Shown piece after piece: positions 1 to 11,974 of a stretch of DNA of 64,000 nt. This DNA is from Cladorrhinum sp. PSN259 (lineage: Eukaryota > Ascomycota > Sordariomycetes > Sordariales > Podosporaceae). The first letter of the stretch is position 1. Each line of letters opens with the position of its first letter. The position numbers were made by a program, and so were the translations under genes. The stretch lies in the NCBI GenBank assembly GCA_033725935.1, contig MU867140.1, positions 1 through 64,000 on the forward strand. Direction: 5' to 3'. The notes below the pieces were generated by a model. It saw nothing but the letters and a program-made list of their open reading frames with translations, was not told where the DNA came from and ran no database searches.

Positions 1-505
1 TCAAAAAATCTTTTTTTTTTATTAAATTAAAAAAAAAAAAAAAACGCTTGTGGGTGTTTATCTTTTTTTTTATTTTTTTATCCCTCTCTTCTTTTTTTTT
101 TTATACCTTTTTTGGCCCCCCCCCCCCCCCCCCCCCCCCGCGGGTCCCCAACGCAGGCGCGGGTCTCGAGGCTGGCGCGGCCATTCCCAGCAGTGAAATG
201 AGACCCGCGCGCGGGTCCGGAGTCCAGATGAATGGATGCCAGTTGTTCTCATCCGAGCAGGTACCATTCAAGGGACCATGGCTCAGACCGGCTAGCAGGT
301 AGAGAGCAAACGATCGACGGGTGTGACGGGGTAAACTTTGTTGTCACACACTCCCGTCATCTCCTATGTCCGAGTCCTTTGATCTGAACCCCTATTTGTG
401 TGTCCTTTAAGACGGGGGCTGTAAGGGATCACAATAGTTTTCTGCTATAAACATTAAATAAAATATCCCGACCTCTTCTTGCCATCTGCCCTTCCGACGT
501 CCAGT
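1..505. other. Low-complexity upstream region
   Basis: No gene is supported here. The first 140 bases are homopolymeric: T and A runs followed by an uninterrupted run of 24 C at 116-139. The remainder is ordinary intergenic sequence and probably carries the promoter and 5' leader of the metallophosphoesterase gene that follows. Confidence 0.5.
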
Positions 506-2682
506 ATGGCTCTTCATGCTGTGACGGCGTTTACTGTCCCCGCTATATTCCCAACGTCCGTCTTCTCCAGCTACTATGGTACGATTCCGCGTTGTCTGAG
601 GGGTTCCTCCCAAGTGAAGTTCACACTGACAGTTACGAAACACTCCTTGGGAACAGTCACCCCCGGGCCAGCTAACCAGCCACAACCGGTGATCTTCGAC
701 CCGATCTCGAATCTGACGTTTCCGTTTAATCTTACCGATCCGGACAACATCCCCAACCTTGCTGGAGACCCGATCTTTTTCCCGCCTGCCCTGACCAATC
801 TGACAAAGTCGGCCGCCGAGAACTTCACCTCTGCCGCTGTTGCTGAGATATTTAGAATCTTGGACGGGAACAGCTCTTTATTAGCAAGCAATTGCTCTAA
901 ATGTGTCTCTTGCCTGTCGGTTGGCCAGACGGCAGCTAGAGTGGCCCCGACGGCCTTACCTGCTGCGATTGTACATCTCTGCCGAGAAACGGGATATAAA
1001 ACACACAAAGTATGTAGAGAAATGTTTGAAGCGTCCACCTTTGGTACCCCTTGGACACAGGTCTTGGCCAATGCTGATGTCGGCGGCTTGGATGGACAAT
1101 ATATCTGCTCGTTTTTGAGTCCGGACTTCTGCCCTCGACCGGAACTTGCACCCTTCAAGGTCAAATTTCCGAAGCCAAAGCCCCTCGCACCGAGACAGCC
1201 AACTCCCAGTGGAAACAAAGTAAAAGTGCTTCACTTGTCGGATCTTCACCTCGGTGAGAGGGCCTCTCGGTATAGCTCTATGATATTACTATCTAACAAG
1301 GCTTCGTGCTGTATTCAGACACTCGGTACAAGACCGGTTCAGAGGCCAACTGCACGTCTGGCATGTGCTGTAGATACTCAGTCAATGTGTCAATGATCAC
1401 CCAACCCGCACCTCTCTTCGGCTACTACAAATGTGACTCTCCTTACTATCTCGCTTTAGGCGCTCTTCAGTCTATTGAGCCTCTGACAGGTGTATCTATC
1501 AACAACCCAACCGCTCTTACCCTGTACACGGGTGATCTGACCGCTCATGACCCCGAAAGACAGATATCCCGGGCATATGTAGCATCGACAGAAGATTCGA
1601 TTTGGCAAATATTCAAGTCATACATCGGCGGCCCGATATACACTGCTTTAGGTGTAAGTTTGTCCTCTGGCCTCAAAAGCGCTTACCTGACCTCCTCTAA
1701 GAACCATGACACTTCTCCAAGCAATCTCGACTCACCTCACGTACTTGATCAAAACGGACCGCTAGGCCAACAATTCTCATGGAACTATGACCACGTATCC
1801 AAGTTATGGGAACACTACGGATGGATCAATAAAACAACACAAGCTCAAGCAGCTCTCCACTACGGTGCATACTCGGTGGTCCACCCACTCGGTCTGAAGA
1901 TCATCACCCTCAACACCGACTTCTACTACCGCAGCAACATCTTCGCTTTCATCAATGTATCGGACCCAGATTACTCAGGGATGTTCTCGTTGCTAATCGA
2001 GGAACTACAAAATGCTGAAGACTTGAACCAGCGTGTCTGGATTGTCGGACACGTACCCAGCGGATGGGACGGTACGAACGCTCTTCCTGGGGGTTCAGAA
2101 ATGCTCTACCAGATCATAGACAGGTACTCGCCGCACGTCATTGCCAATGTCTTTTTTGGTCACACTCACGAAGACCAAGTTTCGATATACTACGATACCA
2201 ACAACGAGCCGGTCGCGACTGGATGGATTGGCCCATCTCTTACACCTTTGACAAACATGAACTCTGCGTACCGCCTTTACGAAGTTGATGATTCCACTTG
2301 GGAGGTGTACAACGCTTATACCTTTTACTCCGACGTCAGTACCTTTCCATCCCTCAACATCAGTAACAGTGACGGCCCAGTGTTTAAGCTCGAATACTCT
2401 ACTCGTCAAGCATACGGTCGGGCAGCTAACTGGCCAGACGACGCGCCCCTGAACGCTACATTCTGGCAAAGAGTGACAGAAGCCATGGAGAAAAATAGGA
2501 GCCTAGTGGAATTGTTCAACACGTATCAGGGAAAGAGCAGCATCAGAAGTCCCAACTGTACGAGCGACGCTTGTGCGGCAGCCAAGATCTGCTATATTCG
2601 GTCTGGCAGTGTTGAGATAGGGAGGCTGTGTCCGCAGGGGTTCGGGAGTGTGCAGAGTCCATATACTGGGAAGAACTTTTAG
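506..2682 (+). CDS. Acid sphingomyelinase-like calcineurin-type phosphodiesterase
   Basis: Predicted secreted or vacuolar metallophosphoesterase of the sphingomyelin phosphodiesterase family, which hydrolyses sphingomyelin or similar phosphodiesters. Three exons, 506-1253, 1319-1653 and 1702-2682, give about 687 aa. A saposin-B-like Cys pattern lies at roughly residues 130-215 (NCSKC, LC, VC, then C in YIC). The two-metal catalytic domain follows: HLSDLHLD across the first splice, TGDLTAHD, GNHD across the second splice, then GHVPSGWDG and FFGHTHED. The second intron is only 48 nt and in frame; removing it rebuilds the GNHD motif. Several N-glycosylation sequons and Cys pairs fit an extracellular protein. 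The N-terminus is the weak point: the ATG at 506 gives a poor signal peptide and a further upstream exon is possible. The family call is strong; the substrate is inferred. Confidence 0.85.
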
Positions 2683-2871
2683 GGGCCCGACGGGTTGTGG
2701 GCATGGGGAGATAAATAGTCCCATAATGTGATAATAATGATAATGCTTAATACATCCTTCGAAGACCAAAACAACCAACTGAGAAATATCTCAACGAAAT
2801 CAAGAATAAAATGTTATCAAGATATGACCCGAAATTTACGCCTCGAAACACCATGACCTCGTTTAAACCCA

Positions 2872-3427
2872 CTAAAGTAACAGAGCAAAGGACGAAAACC
2901 CCAAAGCAAAGAGAAATCCCCTTTTAACGGTGAATGATCGTGGCGCGGAAGCAGTAGCAAACGGTTGTTGTGGGCGAGTAGATGCCGGCCTGGCCTGCTG
3001 CTCGTCATCGGCAGCATCAGCAGCAACGGGCCTTACACGACCGGGCCCGAAGGGACCACCAGGAGGACCGCCGCTGATACCAACCCGATTGCTCGGGAAG
3101 ACTTGCTCCTCTTCTGCTGCCGCAAAGTTAGGAGGAGCTAGGCGGGCTTCTGGGATCACATCCGCAGCGAAGCCAGGACCACTTCCTTGTGCCGGACCTC
3201 GAGGCTCTGGAGTCTCGATGGGGAGGATGTCTTCCCAGTTGCTGGTCGTGAGTTGGGCGGGTAGCTGTTGACCCGCTAGGATGTTCCGTTCAGCACCCTC
3301 CTGGAGTGGTGTGCCGCATTGGAGGACGGCGGCGGAGTAGAGTCCGTCGGTTCCAAGCCATTCACTTGTGATGTGTTAAACTCGTATCATCGCGAGGATG
3401 GGAGGCGGAGCAGTTGACTTACGACAT
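2872..3427 (-). CDS. Hypothetical 165-aa protein with C-terminal hydrophobic tail
   Basis: I do not recognise this protein. Exon 1 is only ATGTC (3423-3427), followed by a 58-nt intron with a consensus GTAAGT donor (3365-3422). Exon 2 (2872-3364) stays open to the stop, giving 165 aa starting MSEWLGTDGLYS. The first 60 residues look ordered (motif NWEDILPIETPE). The middle is Gly/Pro/Ala-rich and disordered. The end is basic and then hydrophobic (RGFLFALGFSSFALLL), which could be a tail anchor. Exact phase agreement between the five-base exon and the long open exon supports the model. Transcript data would be needed to exclude a further 3' intron near the stop. Confidence 0.5.
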
Positions 3428-4568
3428 TATGGATGGAATATGGCAAAAGGAAGGACAAATGGGAATAGCTTCAAGCCTAAAGAGAATGACAACACACAAG
3501 CAAAGAAACGACTCGAAAGAGTGACGGTGATTAAAGGAGCGGCACGGCAACTGCCAGAAAAACCAACTTGACAGTCAACTGGGAACAAATCTTACCTCGA
3601 GAGCTCTCACATAACGACTTGTGCTCCCATACTCTTATATCTACACGCGTTGCCATCACGTCAACACAAACGATCGCGAGTTATGTCTTACTTGAAGATG
3701 GCGGGAGAGAATCATCGCTGGGCCGACCATTCCTCCTCCCACGAGTAACGCCGGAATGTAAAGGGTACTAAACGGCATTCCGAACGTAGAGAAAGGGCGA
3801 CAAGCGGAATCTCTGAGCCGAGACACATGAATCGCGTTGAAAGGAACATGAAAAAAAATGAAATGCTTGATCGTTGATGTTGGATGGAACAGTCAGCCCG
3901 GCGACCAAGGCATCCACAGTTTCCTCAAGCAGTTGCGACCACCAGCAAGCAATCGGACTGGCCCAAACATCGACAACAACGACCAGCTCCATCTCACAAG
4001 TCATGGAATTGCAATCGAGCAAGCAAGTAGCAGCAGCAGCAAAAATGATATCCAAAAGCAAAACCCTCATCGCACACATCCAGGCAAACAAGGAAAAAAT
4101 GCCCCTCCAAAAATCACTGCATCTGCAAGTAGAAATGTCTCCAATCATTCAGCATTTCACGCCCACAGAAGAACTGAGCGCAAAACTTCCTATCAAGGAT
4201 ATTTTATCTGCAAGGCGTGACACTCAATTGAGGTCAGGCAACCTGATACCGTGGGATGCTAGTACCGGTCGTGGCAGCCTTGGGTAACTTTTTGATCTAA
4301 GGAAGAAAAAGAGAAAATTCCAAACTTGCAGCTGCGGTTCTGAAGATATACCCCAAAATTTCCTGGTGGGTCCACTCTGCGGCAGCAGTCCCGGCCCGCA
4401 TTTTTTGGTAGGGCCTCTCTGAATCGTTATCGATAACCTTCGTTGCTCGCTGTTGCTTATCTAATCGCCTTCCCCCGTCAGCCAGGCGTGGCGTCCCATG
4501 CATCAACACCATCATCGTCCTCATCATCGTCCTCATCCTCGCACCCCCATGTCCCCATATCAGCAAAA
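3428..4568. other. Intergenic region between divergent genes
   Basis: Shared upstream region of the orphan protein on the minus strand and the FAM32A-like gene on the plus strand. Overlapping open frames at 3768-4287 on both strands have no recognisable domain and unlike-protein composition, so none is called. A short (TCATCG)-type repeat lies near 4510-4540 in the FAM32A leader. Confidence 0.5.
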
Positions 4569-5161
4569 ATGCCATCATCAGACTACACAAGCGTAGCGCG
4601 GGGAGCGCTCAAACTAAAAGGCGGCGTACCAAACGCAGCTGGCGTAAAGAAGAAGAAAAAGAAGACCAAAACCGTGGCCGATCTCGAAAAGAACCTCTCA
4701 ACCGGCGACCAAGACAAATCAAAATCTACATCACCACCACCACCACTAGCAGAAAACGAAACAGCCGAAACGAAGGAAGAATCAAAGGATGATGATTTAA
4801 AACACAAAACAGAAGCAGAGCGCCGGTTCGCGGAAGTGAAGCGCAAGAGGGTACGCTATTTTCCTATCTCTTACCCTTTCCTGTCCTACGACCGGCCAAC
4901 CGCCCTTCGACCCTCCCCTCCTCATTCACTCCCTTCTGCTGCACGGATTTCCGAGCTTCCCATTGACCCCTTTACTTCTGAAATAAAAATACACTGACAT
5001 TCTTAAAGTTAAAAGACCTCGCCTCAAACGACCCAGCAGCCTCAAAAGGTGGCGTCCGCCCAGAACTTCTCAAAACCCACAAGCAGCGCGTCGAGGAGCT
5101 CAACTCTCACTTGTCGCGACTCAGCGAGCATCATGACATGCCCAAGATTGGTCCTGGCTGA
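4569..5161 (+). CDS. FAM32A family (DUF1754) nuclear protein
   Basis: Small basic protein of the FAM32A/DUF1754 family; the human member is a spliceosome-associated nuclear protein, and the role here is transferred from that. Two exons, 4569-4850 and 5009-5161, with a phase-0 158-nt intron, give 144 aa. The start reads MPSSDYTSVARGALKLKGG, the family signature, followed by a Lys tract (KKKKKKTK). A charged, disordered middle follows. The conserved C-terminal part includes KTEAERRFAEVKRKR, split from LKDLAS by the intron, then RVEELNSHLSRLSEHHDMPKIGPG directly before the stop. The length is somewhat above the approximately 112 aa of the human protein because of the acidic/Ser-rich linker. Confidence 0.88.
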
Positions 5162-5780
5162 TACTTCTGTACGCAATCGGATCGGATGGCACATACATTG
5201 ACGTGTGATCTGCGTTCCCGTCCAATGCATTTGGGGGGAAGCCGCCCATACCACCAACCGGCTTTTTTTCTGATCTCTATTACTGTTTTTCCGCTTCCAA
5301 TTCCACCAAATTAGTACGGCGTATAGGATACCCCAATTGAATCATCTTCCTCTCCTACCTCGACTTTTGAACAGTGATTGAAAAGTAAAGAATAAGCGCA
5401 ATGAACCTGAAGCTTCTCTTGTAATGTCAAGCTCTCCTATTTTTGCCCCATGGCTGGGGTGACTGATCTCGTTACAGCGTGTCTAGTACACTTGCGTCTC
5501 TGAAATATATATATACCCTTTCCATGTATCCCGTGTTTGTGTATCCTCCATAATCCCAGCAATGTTCAATATAAAAGAATGTGTGTGTGCCATCACCCCC
5601 GAGTCAGGAACATTCCTGCCTCCCATATGTATATGAAACAATGAATTACCCCCAGCCGCCCGAAAACCTGTTAGTTGGAATGAATGCCTGAGCGCCCTTA
5701 CCCCGAGTTGATGCAGAGAGAATAAGAAATTATATAAACACAGACATCAACCAACAATCCCGCTCTCCTTTTACCCCGAA
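5162..5780. other. Convergent 3' intergenic region
   Basis: AT-rich sequence between the 3' ends of the FAM32A-like gene and the minus-strand Ser/Thr-rich gene. It probably holds both 3' UTRs. No open frame of interest and no RNA gene was recognised. Confidence 0.5.
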
Positions 5781-6981
5781 TTATGCCATCAACATGGCCA
5801 CGACCGCAATGACACCAGCCAAAAGAGACCCTCGTTGCTGCTGAGGAGCAAAGTTCTGAAGACCAGGGATTGCCCTGGTCGTTGTCGCCGGCAATCCCGT
5901 CTCCTCCGCGTCGATGAAAGTGGTAGAAGTGATAGTCACCACGTTTCCATTGCTAGTGCTCGTGAATGTCGTCACTATAGGCCTGGAACTGCGAGGTGTT
6001 GTGGAAGTTGTCGATGTCTCCTGAGGGTCAAGAACGGTCGACGTCGTCAATGTGGTTTCTGCTTTTTGAGTTAGCTTAAGGGCATGACGAAGTAAGTTTC
6101 GAGGACAAGAACAGGAGCTTTGGAATAAAAAGGATTCGAGGGGGGGTTGTCGACGTACCTCCGTCAACCACGGAGGACACCAACCGGGACGGAGAAGAGA
6201 ATGATGAGACCCCTGACGAGGAACCAGAAGATCCGGAAGATACAGAAGATGACCGACTTTCAGTCGATCCCGGCAACGTACCAGTAGGGGTGGCGGAAGT
6301 CCTAACAGAAGTTGTAGAAGTCGTAGAGGTCGTTGATGATGTGGTAATGATGCTGGCTGAAGTGCTGGTTGATGGGGTTGGCGACGGCGTAGGGGTAGGC
6401 GTTGGCCGTGTGCTGGGCTCGGTAGCAGACGTTGAGGGAGCGGCCGAGCTGGAACTCTCACTAGTTGAAGCAGTAGTCGAGTTGTTATCCTGGCGTTTGG
6501 CTAGCTGAACGATTGATGATGCCAGAGCCGGATCGGCTTCATGGACTGCCCGGACGGCATGGTGCTCAGATTCCCAAACTCCGTCCTGGAATTGCCTGGG
6601 GAGGTGTCTGTGGAGAAGATCGTGCAAAGACTTCGGTGACGCGCCGTTCAGCAAGGCTGCAAAGGAAGACGACTCAGTTGAGGTCTCGGTTCCAGCTTCG
6701 GATTGCTGATCCGAGACCTGTGCCTTATGGCAGCCCTTCTGCCATCTAAGGCGGTTCTCTCCAGCCAAAGCAACACCATACAACACCAACCAGGTGAAGC
6801 TTAAGAAGAGAATCGTTCGTCGGTAGTTGGCCATCTTTGTACCAGGAGCTGAAGGAGGTGTGGATGACTGGCGACCTTCCTCGAGGGCTGCTGGTGTCTT
6901 GGAGTGAATATTCTCCTTGGCATCCGTGGGAATGTCTTGATAAGAAGGCAGCTGGCCCTTCTCTGAAGTTTGGGACTCCAT
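5781..6981 (-). CDS. Ser/Thr-rich membrane or wall-anchored protein
   Basis: Fungal surface-type protein of unknown function, 367 aa from two exons (6159-6981 and 5781-6061). A hydrophilic N-terminal segment of about 50 residues precedes a membrane segment (ILFLSFTWLVLYGVALAG, about 56-73). A long Ser/Thr/Pro-rich stalk follows, typical of O-mannosylated surface proteins. The C-terminus ends in a short hydrophobic stretch (GSLLAGVIAVVAMLMA) preceded by small residues, resembling a GPI-attachment signal or second membrane span. If translation instead starts at Met50 (codon 6832-6834), the first hydrophobic segment becomes a signal peptide and the protein would be a GPI-anchored wall protein. 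The 97-nt intron ends at two alternative acceptors three bases apart. No enzymatic domain was seen. Confidence 0.7.
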
Positions 6982-9218
6982 GACAGGTTTTGTTGAAATG
7001 GGGCTGAATGGTAGGTGAGGAGACGAATGGCGTGTCGATCCTGAGTGGACACCTGATGCAAGAAGATGCAGAAGCTAGTGATTCAAGATGCGCCGTCGAG
7101 GGCTGCGATGGTTCGGATGTTAGCTGCCGGAAGACAACGAGAAGAAGAGAGGACGTGGGATTCTGCTGTTCCAGTTCCTTCTGAATGGGTCTTGAGTGCT
7201 GCGGAGTTGAAACAAGCAGGCATATGCCAGCAAGAAAACAGGGCAGGCAAGCACCGTCCAAGTGTGACAAACTGCCAATGCAGCCATGGAAAGTGGGAAC
7301 TTCCTTACCTGACTTGGTCCGATTGAAAGCACCAAAGAAACGTCGCCCGATATGGCAGTTTCCAGCCTTCCTGGATTCTGGATTCTGATAATATCCACTC
7401 ACTTTCCGTCGCCTAAGCTTCCAATTCCTTCACATGCACCCCGCACTGACAAAGGTACCATTGAGCTCCAGGCTGAGATGCAGGTTTGGTGGCAAGAATT
7501 GGACAATCAACGGGACCGTGTGTGGAATATAAAGCACCCACATTTGGGAATTGGCGTTTACCGAGGAGATTGATACGCTCGGGAGGCCGGTCAGCAGTGG
7601 AGAATCTCGCAGATGCCATCTCAGCTTTCCAAGGCTTATGACGCCGCAAGGACAGGGATATCCAACGTGCCAATTGATGCCAAGGAGCCATTGTGTTAAA
7701 AGCCACACGCTACGACCGGGTACATCCACAAGGGCGGGAATGCCTAAAAGCCTTGTTTGATAAAGCAAGATTGGGATAGGTATTCGGAAAAAGAGTCCGG
7801 AAAATTGAAGACATGAAAGCTCCAACTTTTTCTCGTCATCTTTTCGTTGTCCACACCACAAGATCTTTGCCAGGACGATTCGTATATGTATGTTGTGTAA
7901 CCCCGGGTTGGGTCTATCCAGCCTTCGGGACCCAGCCGGCTTACGCAGCCACTCTATTTTTTCTTTTTCCTCAGCCATCGGTTTTCGTTGATTCGATCGC
8001 AAAATGTGGGGGCAGAGGAACAGACACTGTCCCACCAAATCGACTTGCAGCAAACAAGCTGAGTGAGACGTGCCACTGTGTCTTGGCAGCATTGGATCCA
8101 GCGCCACAGGGACCACAGCGTCTGTTAAAACAATTGAAGATTCTGTTTTACTGCTGGTGCTTCTGTGCAACGTGCGTGCCTGTGTTTGAAACCTGCAATG
8201 GTGTCAATACTCGCCCAGTGGCGCCCACCGCATGTCACCAATATCAATTGGATCTTCATATACTATGTAAACCCAAGCCGGGCATTGAAAGATATTTTCG
8301 CTCAGAAAAGCGGGACAGCCAAGTCGTGAGCTGCAACAAAAGTTGGTTCATAATCTTGGCTGCTGTAGCCGCTCAACTAAGTGTAAACGTCATTGAAGGA
8401 GAGCTCCGTTGCATTGGATTTGAACCTCGCCAATCTACACGAGGTTTCTGAGGAGTTGTTCTTTTCTTTGCCGAAGCACCCGATGAAAGCCAAAGTGAAA
8501 CCATGACAGGGTTTATAATCAGAGAACCACACTCGGTGTGTAAACACGAGCTTCGCTGGAGCCTGGCATTCTCATGTTCACCCTTTTTCGAGTACCATTT
8601 AGAATCATACGATTCAATCAAAACCTAGAAGCCCTTTTCATGATGAATGATGCGAGGGAGCCCATGAACTGACACAACATGGACTGCCAGATTTGACAAC
8701 TCGAGCATTTGTTCAATCCAATACAGAAGCTTGTGCGAAGAACAAAAGACAGATTCGATGATATTTGTGATGGGTGACTGCGCCACATATCACCAGCCAC
8801 ATCGCTTGTGGCTCAATTAACTGAATGTCAGAGAGGAGAGCCCCTTGCGTTGCTGGTGAATGACATTTCGGCAAGTGGCGCGCCGCTGGTTTTCGAGCAC
8901 CCGTTACTGGGACCATTTGGAGCTAAAACCTAGAAGCTCTGTGAAAGACAGATATGCATGTGATTTCTATGGAACACTTCACCTACCACTCTCTTTTAGT
9001 ATTTACGAAATAACCCAACAGGTTGATTCAAGATGCTCTTTTAGACTCAACATGTTGCAGCACATCGCGCTGATTAGCCAAGTCCTCCTTCAGTGACCTC
9101 GTCGGTCCTTCAAATCCACTTCATCTTTGGGCATCGCCGGAAGAAAAGTGTCCACCAGTTCCAACTCCCATGTTGCGCCACATCCACCGATGACTGATCG
9201 CATTCCCTTTAATTGGCC
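6982..9218. other. 2.2-kb region without a supported gene
   Basis: Upstream region shared by the minus-strand Ser/Thr-rich gene and plus-strand dolichol kinase. Open frames of 200-250 codons at 7430-8170 (-) and 7813-8451 (+) overlap each other, lack recognisable motifs and show no coding-like composition. A tRNA B-box-like string near 8415 has no pairing T-stem. I see no repeat or mobile element. Confidence 0.45.
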
Positions 9219-11974
9219 ATGCCTGAACATCTTGAGGAAGACCCCGATAGCCTGAGAACGCTCTCGCGATCACCGCATCCTTATCACCATCAAAGCTCCG
9301 AGCTTCACGAGCCATTAGACCGTCTGATATACCGAGCAAATCGTAAAATCGACACAGGCAATGGTGACAGCGAACCGTTCCCCTCCTTGAACTCGACCAC
9401 CGCGAGCGATAGCGGTACCGAAGCCGACGATGAGCATTTTCTCAAGGGACTGCCCGCCCCAAAAGCGAGGCTGCACAAGGGGTTGCGTGGAAAGAATGAA
9501 CCCCTCTCTGGGTCCTCGACACCCTTGCTCTCCCCCGCCGTGATGGAGGAAGAAGGTCGGAAAAGACCACCAGGTGTGAAACTTGGCGAGAAAAGACCTG
9601 TATCAGAAAGGATGCGCCGCCGAAGAGAGTTGATCCGGAGGGCGGCTGAGATATCGCTGCTTGGTTGTCAAGGGATGTTGGTTGCTACAAATCGTCAGGT
9701 CCAACCGACAATTCAGCAATATCATAAAGGTATAGCAGGAGACTTAGACTGCGCACTTATTTTAGCCCAACCTCTACTAACATGGCTATTGCAGAATTTA
9801 CAGCTGTTGGCGGAATGCTTGCTATCATGGCTGCAGCATATCCCTTAAGGGTGATTCTTTGGGCTCATCGCCGTGGAAACCCTTCGAAGCTGGTGCCACT
9901 CCGAATACCGCCAGCATTCGACCCAGCGCCACTTTTATACCCACTGCTCATTCCCGTTTTCGTATCATTGCTCGTTGCTGAAAATGTCAAGGCTCCAGTG
10001 ATACCAAATTTGGTCCTTGGTGTCGCTGCTCTGCCTAGGGCTCTTTTTCCAGGATCGAGATATTGGGAAGGTCTTAGCTGCTCACACTGGCTGTTGTCCT
10101 GTGTACCATTTGCTTTGGCCAGGTTCGTGCCTGGGACGCAGGGAGTTGCTACAAGCGATGAAATCTCACATGAAGTACTCACTCTTCTATATCCCCTTCA
10201 TCAAACCGTCTGTCTCATTCTGCAATATCTCACAACCACAAGTCTTTTATTGGCTGAACTTCAGTTGCTTTCAGTAGCGCTTATCAATCTTCTATTATTG
10301 GCGACTTCACCTCAAGCAATCATTCTTCAGGCTGTGCTCTGGGGAGGTGGCCTTGGGTTGATCATTCTCTGCAGCCGGGTTATTCGATGGGGCATCTCTT
10401 TGGCTCGCGTGCCAAAATGGCGCTTTCACAGAAGCCAGCCTTCCCCAAGGGGCGTCTCATGGTTCCGGATGTTAAGACAATTCCTCTCCTTAGCTCTTGG
10501 CAGACCTCGACATGACCCAAGAGCTGATTACGGCGGCGATTTACATTCCGACTCGGGCCATTCCACAGATGGATATCTCGAGGGCATCCTTAAGAGGGCA
10601 GTCCGAGACGACAGCATCATTAGTGATAATGGGATACCTCCCGTTACCCTCGAAACCCCTCGTGCTTCTCGGCTAAGCTTTGAAGAGCCAAGGTTCGAAA
10701 CTCCACCAAGGAGACACACTCTACCTTCTATCGGGACTTCTGTTACACGGTCGAAAACAAGCACGCCTTCCGGTCGCCGGAAACGGTCCGCATCCTCGAG
10801 CGTCCGAGCTTTTTTCTCACTTACCCAAAGCCAGGCATCCCTGAGGAAGTGGCTCTACGCAGGGTTTGTTTATCTTTGCACCATCGCAGTCATATTCGTC
10901 GGCATCAGATCTTATGTCCAGAGATACGCCCTTTCTGGTCAAGAACCCATTGGCTGGGCACTCGGCTACCTGTTTGGCGACCTTCCCCAATTCCGTTTTC
11001 AGGTCGTCAACGCGAACCTTGAAAGATGGATCTGCCTCCCTTCTCGCGGCGATGCAGAGCCCACTCTTCTGTCATGTTCCTCCGGCTGGGTTGAACATCT
11101 TCGCCGCTCATCCTTTGGTGAAGCCAACACCCGCCTCATCCTAAGCATCTACTGGATTGTCATTATTATCTTTGGGCTCGCCGTTGTTTTCCGTCTCTCG
11201 CCCATATATGAGGTCGATACCCGGAGGAAGGTCTTTCATTTCATGATGGTTGCCATGTTTCTCCCCACTATCTACGTGGACCCGACTTGGATTGCTCTGG
11301 CGCTGTCGATCATGCTGGCTGTCTTTCTGTTACTCGATCTGCTACGAGCCAGTCAGCTTCCGCCGCTATCCAAACCAATAGCCGCGTTCCTCACGCCGTA
11401 TGTGGACGGAAGGGATCTAAGGGGCCCCGTGGTCATCTCACATATTTTCCTACTTATTGGATGTGCCGTACCCCTTTGGTTGAGTTTGGCTTCGGTGGGC
11501 AGGGTTGGAGAAGGATATTTGCGGGGCTGGGAGGTGCCTACCAGGGAAGTCAGTATGGTGTCTGGAGTGGTGTGTGTCGGGCTGGGCGATGCTGCTGCTT
11601 CTCTGATAGGGAGACGGTGGGGGCATCGCAAGTGGCTCTGGGGCGGGGGGAAGAGCATTGAGGGTAGCGTGGCCTTTTCGGCTGCTGTCTTCGTCGGCCT
11701 AATGGCTGCTTCGGCATGGCTGAGAGTTGGCGGCTGGCTGACCACGACATCAGCTCTCGATCCGGAATTGGCCAAGATGTCGACATCTAGTTATCAGAGT
11801 TTGATGACTCTTTGGGATCCTGTTAGACTTTGGGAATGGGCACTCCCTGAAAGTCGTAAAGCCGTTTTGTGTGCGTCAGTGGCTTCACTGACTGAAGCAG
11901 TACTCACAGGCGGCAACGATAACGTTGTGGTGCCTGTAGTCCTCTGGACGTGTGTAAAGAGTATGGGAATGTAG
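9219..11974 (+). CDS. SEC59: Dolichol kinase
   Basis: CTP-dependent dolichol kinase of the ER membrane, which phosphorylates dolichol to dolichyl phosphate, the lipid carrier for N-glycosylation, O-mannosylation and GPI synthesis. Exons 9219-9729 and 9795-11974 give 896 aa. The 65-nt intron has a perfect TACTAAC branch site at 9775-9781. An approximately 170-residue disordered N-terminus precedes many membrane spans. The C-terminal third carries the family signature: the segment TRRKVFHFMMV, then GLGDAAASLIGRRWG near residue 766, followed by GGKSIEGSVAF, corresponding to the CTP-binding region of yeast Sec59 and human DOLK. A cytosolic Ser/Arg-rich loop lies near residues 410-500. The ATG at 9219 was chosen because the adjacent upstream TTG is not a likely start. 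Confidence 0.92.

Noticed and set aside
3768..4287. Open frames of 120-137 codons on both strands
   Set aside because: Mutually overlapping, low-complexity Ser/Lys/Gln composition, no motif and no splice partner that extends them.
8405..8430. GGTTCAAATCC-type B box on the minus strand
   Set aside because: The flanking bases do not pair as a T-stem and no A box or acceptor stem is present.
7430..8451. Frames of 246 (-) and 212 (+) codons
   Set aside because: They overlap antisense to each other, have irregular Cys/Pro-rich composition and match no family I recognise; chance frames in non-AT-rich DNA are likely.
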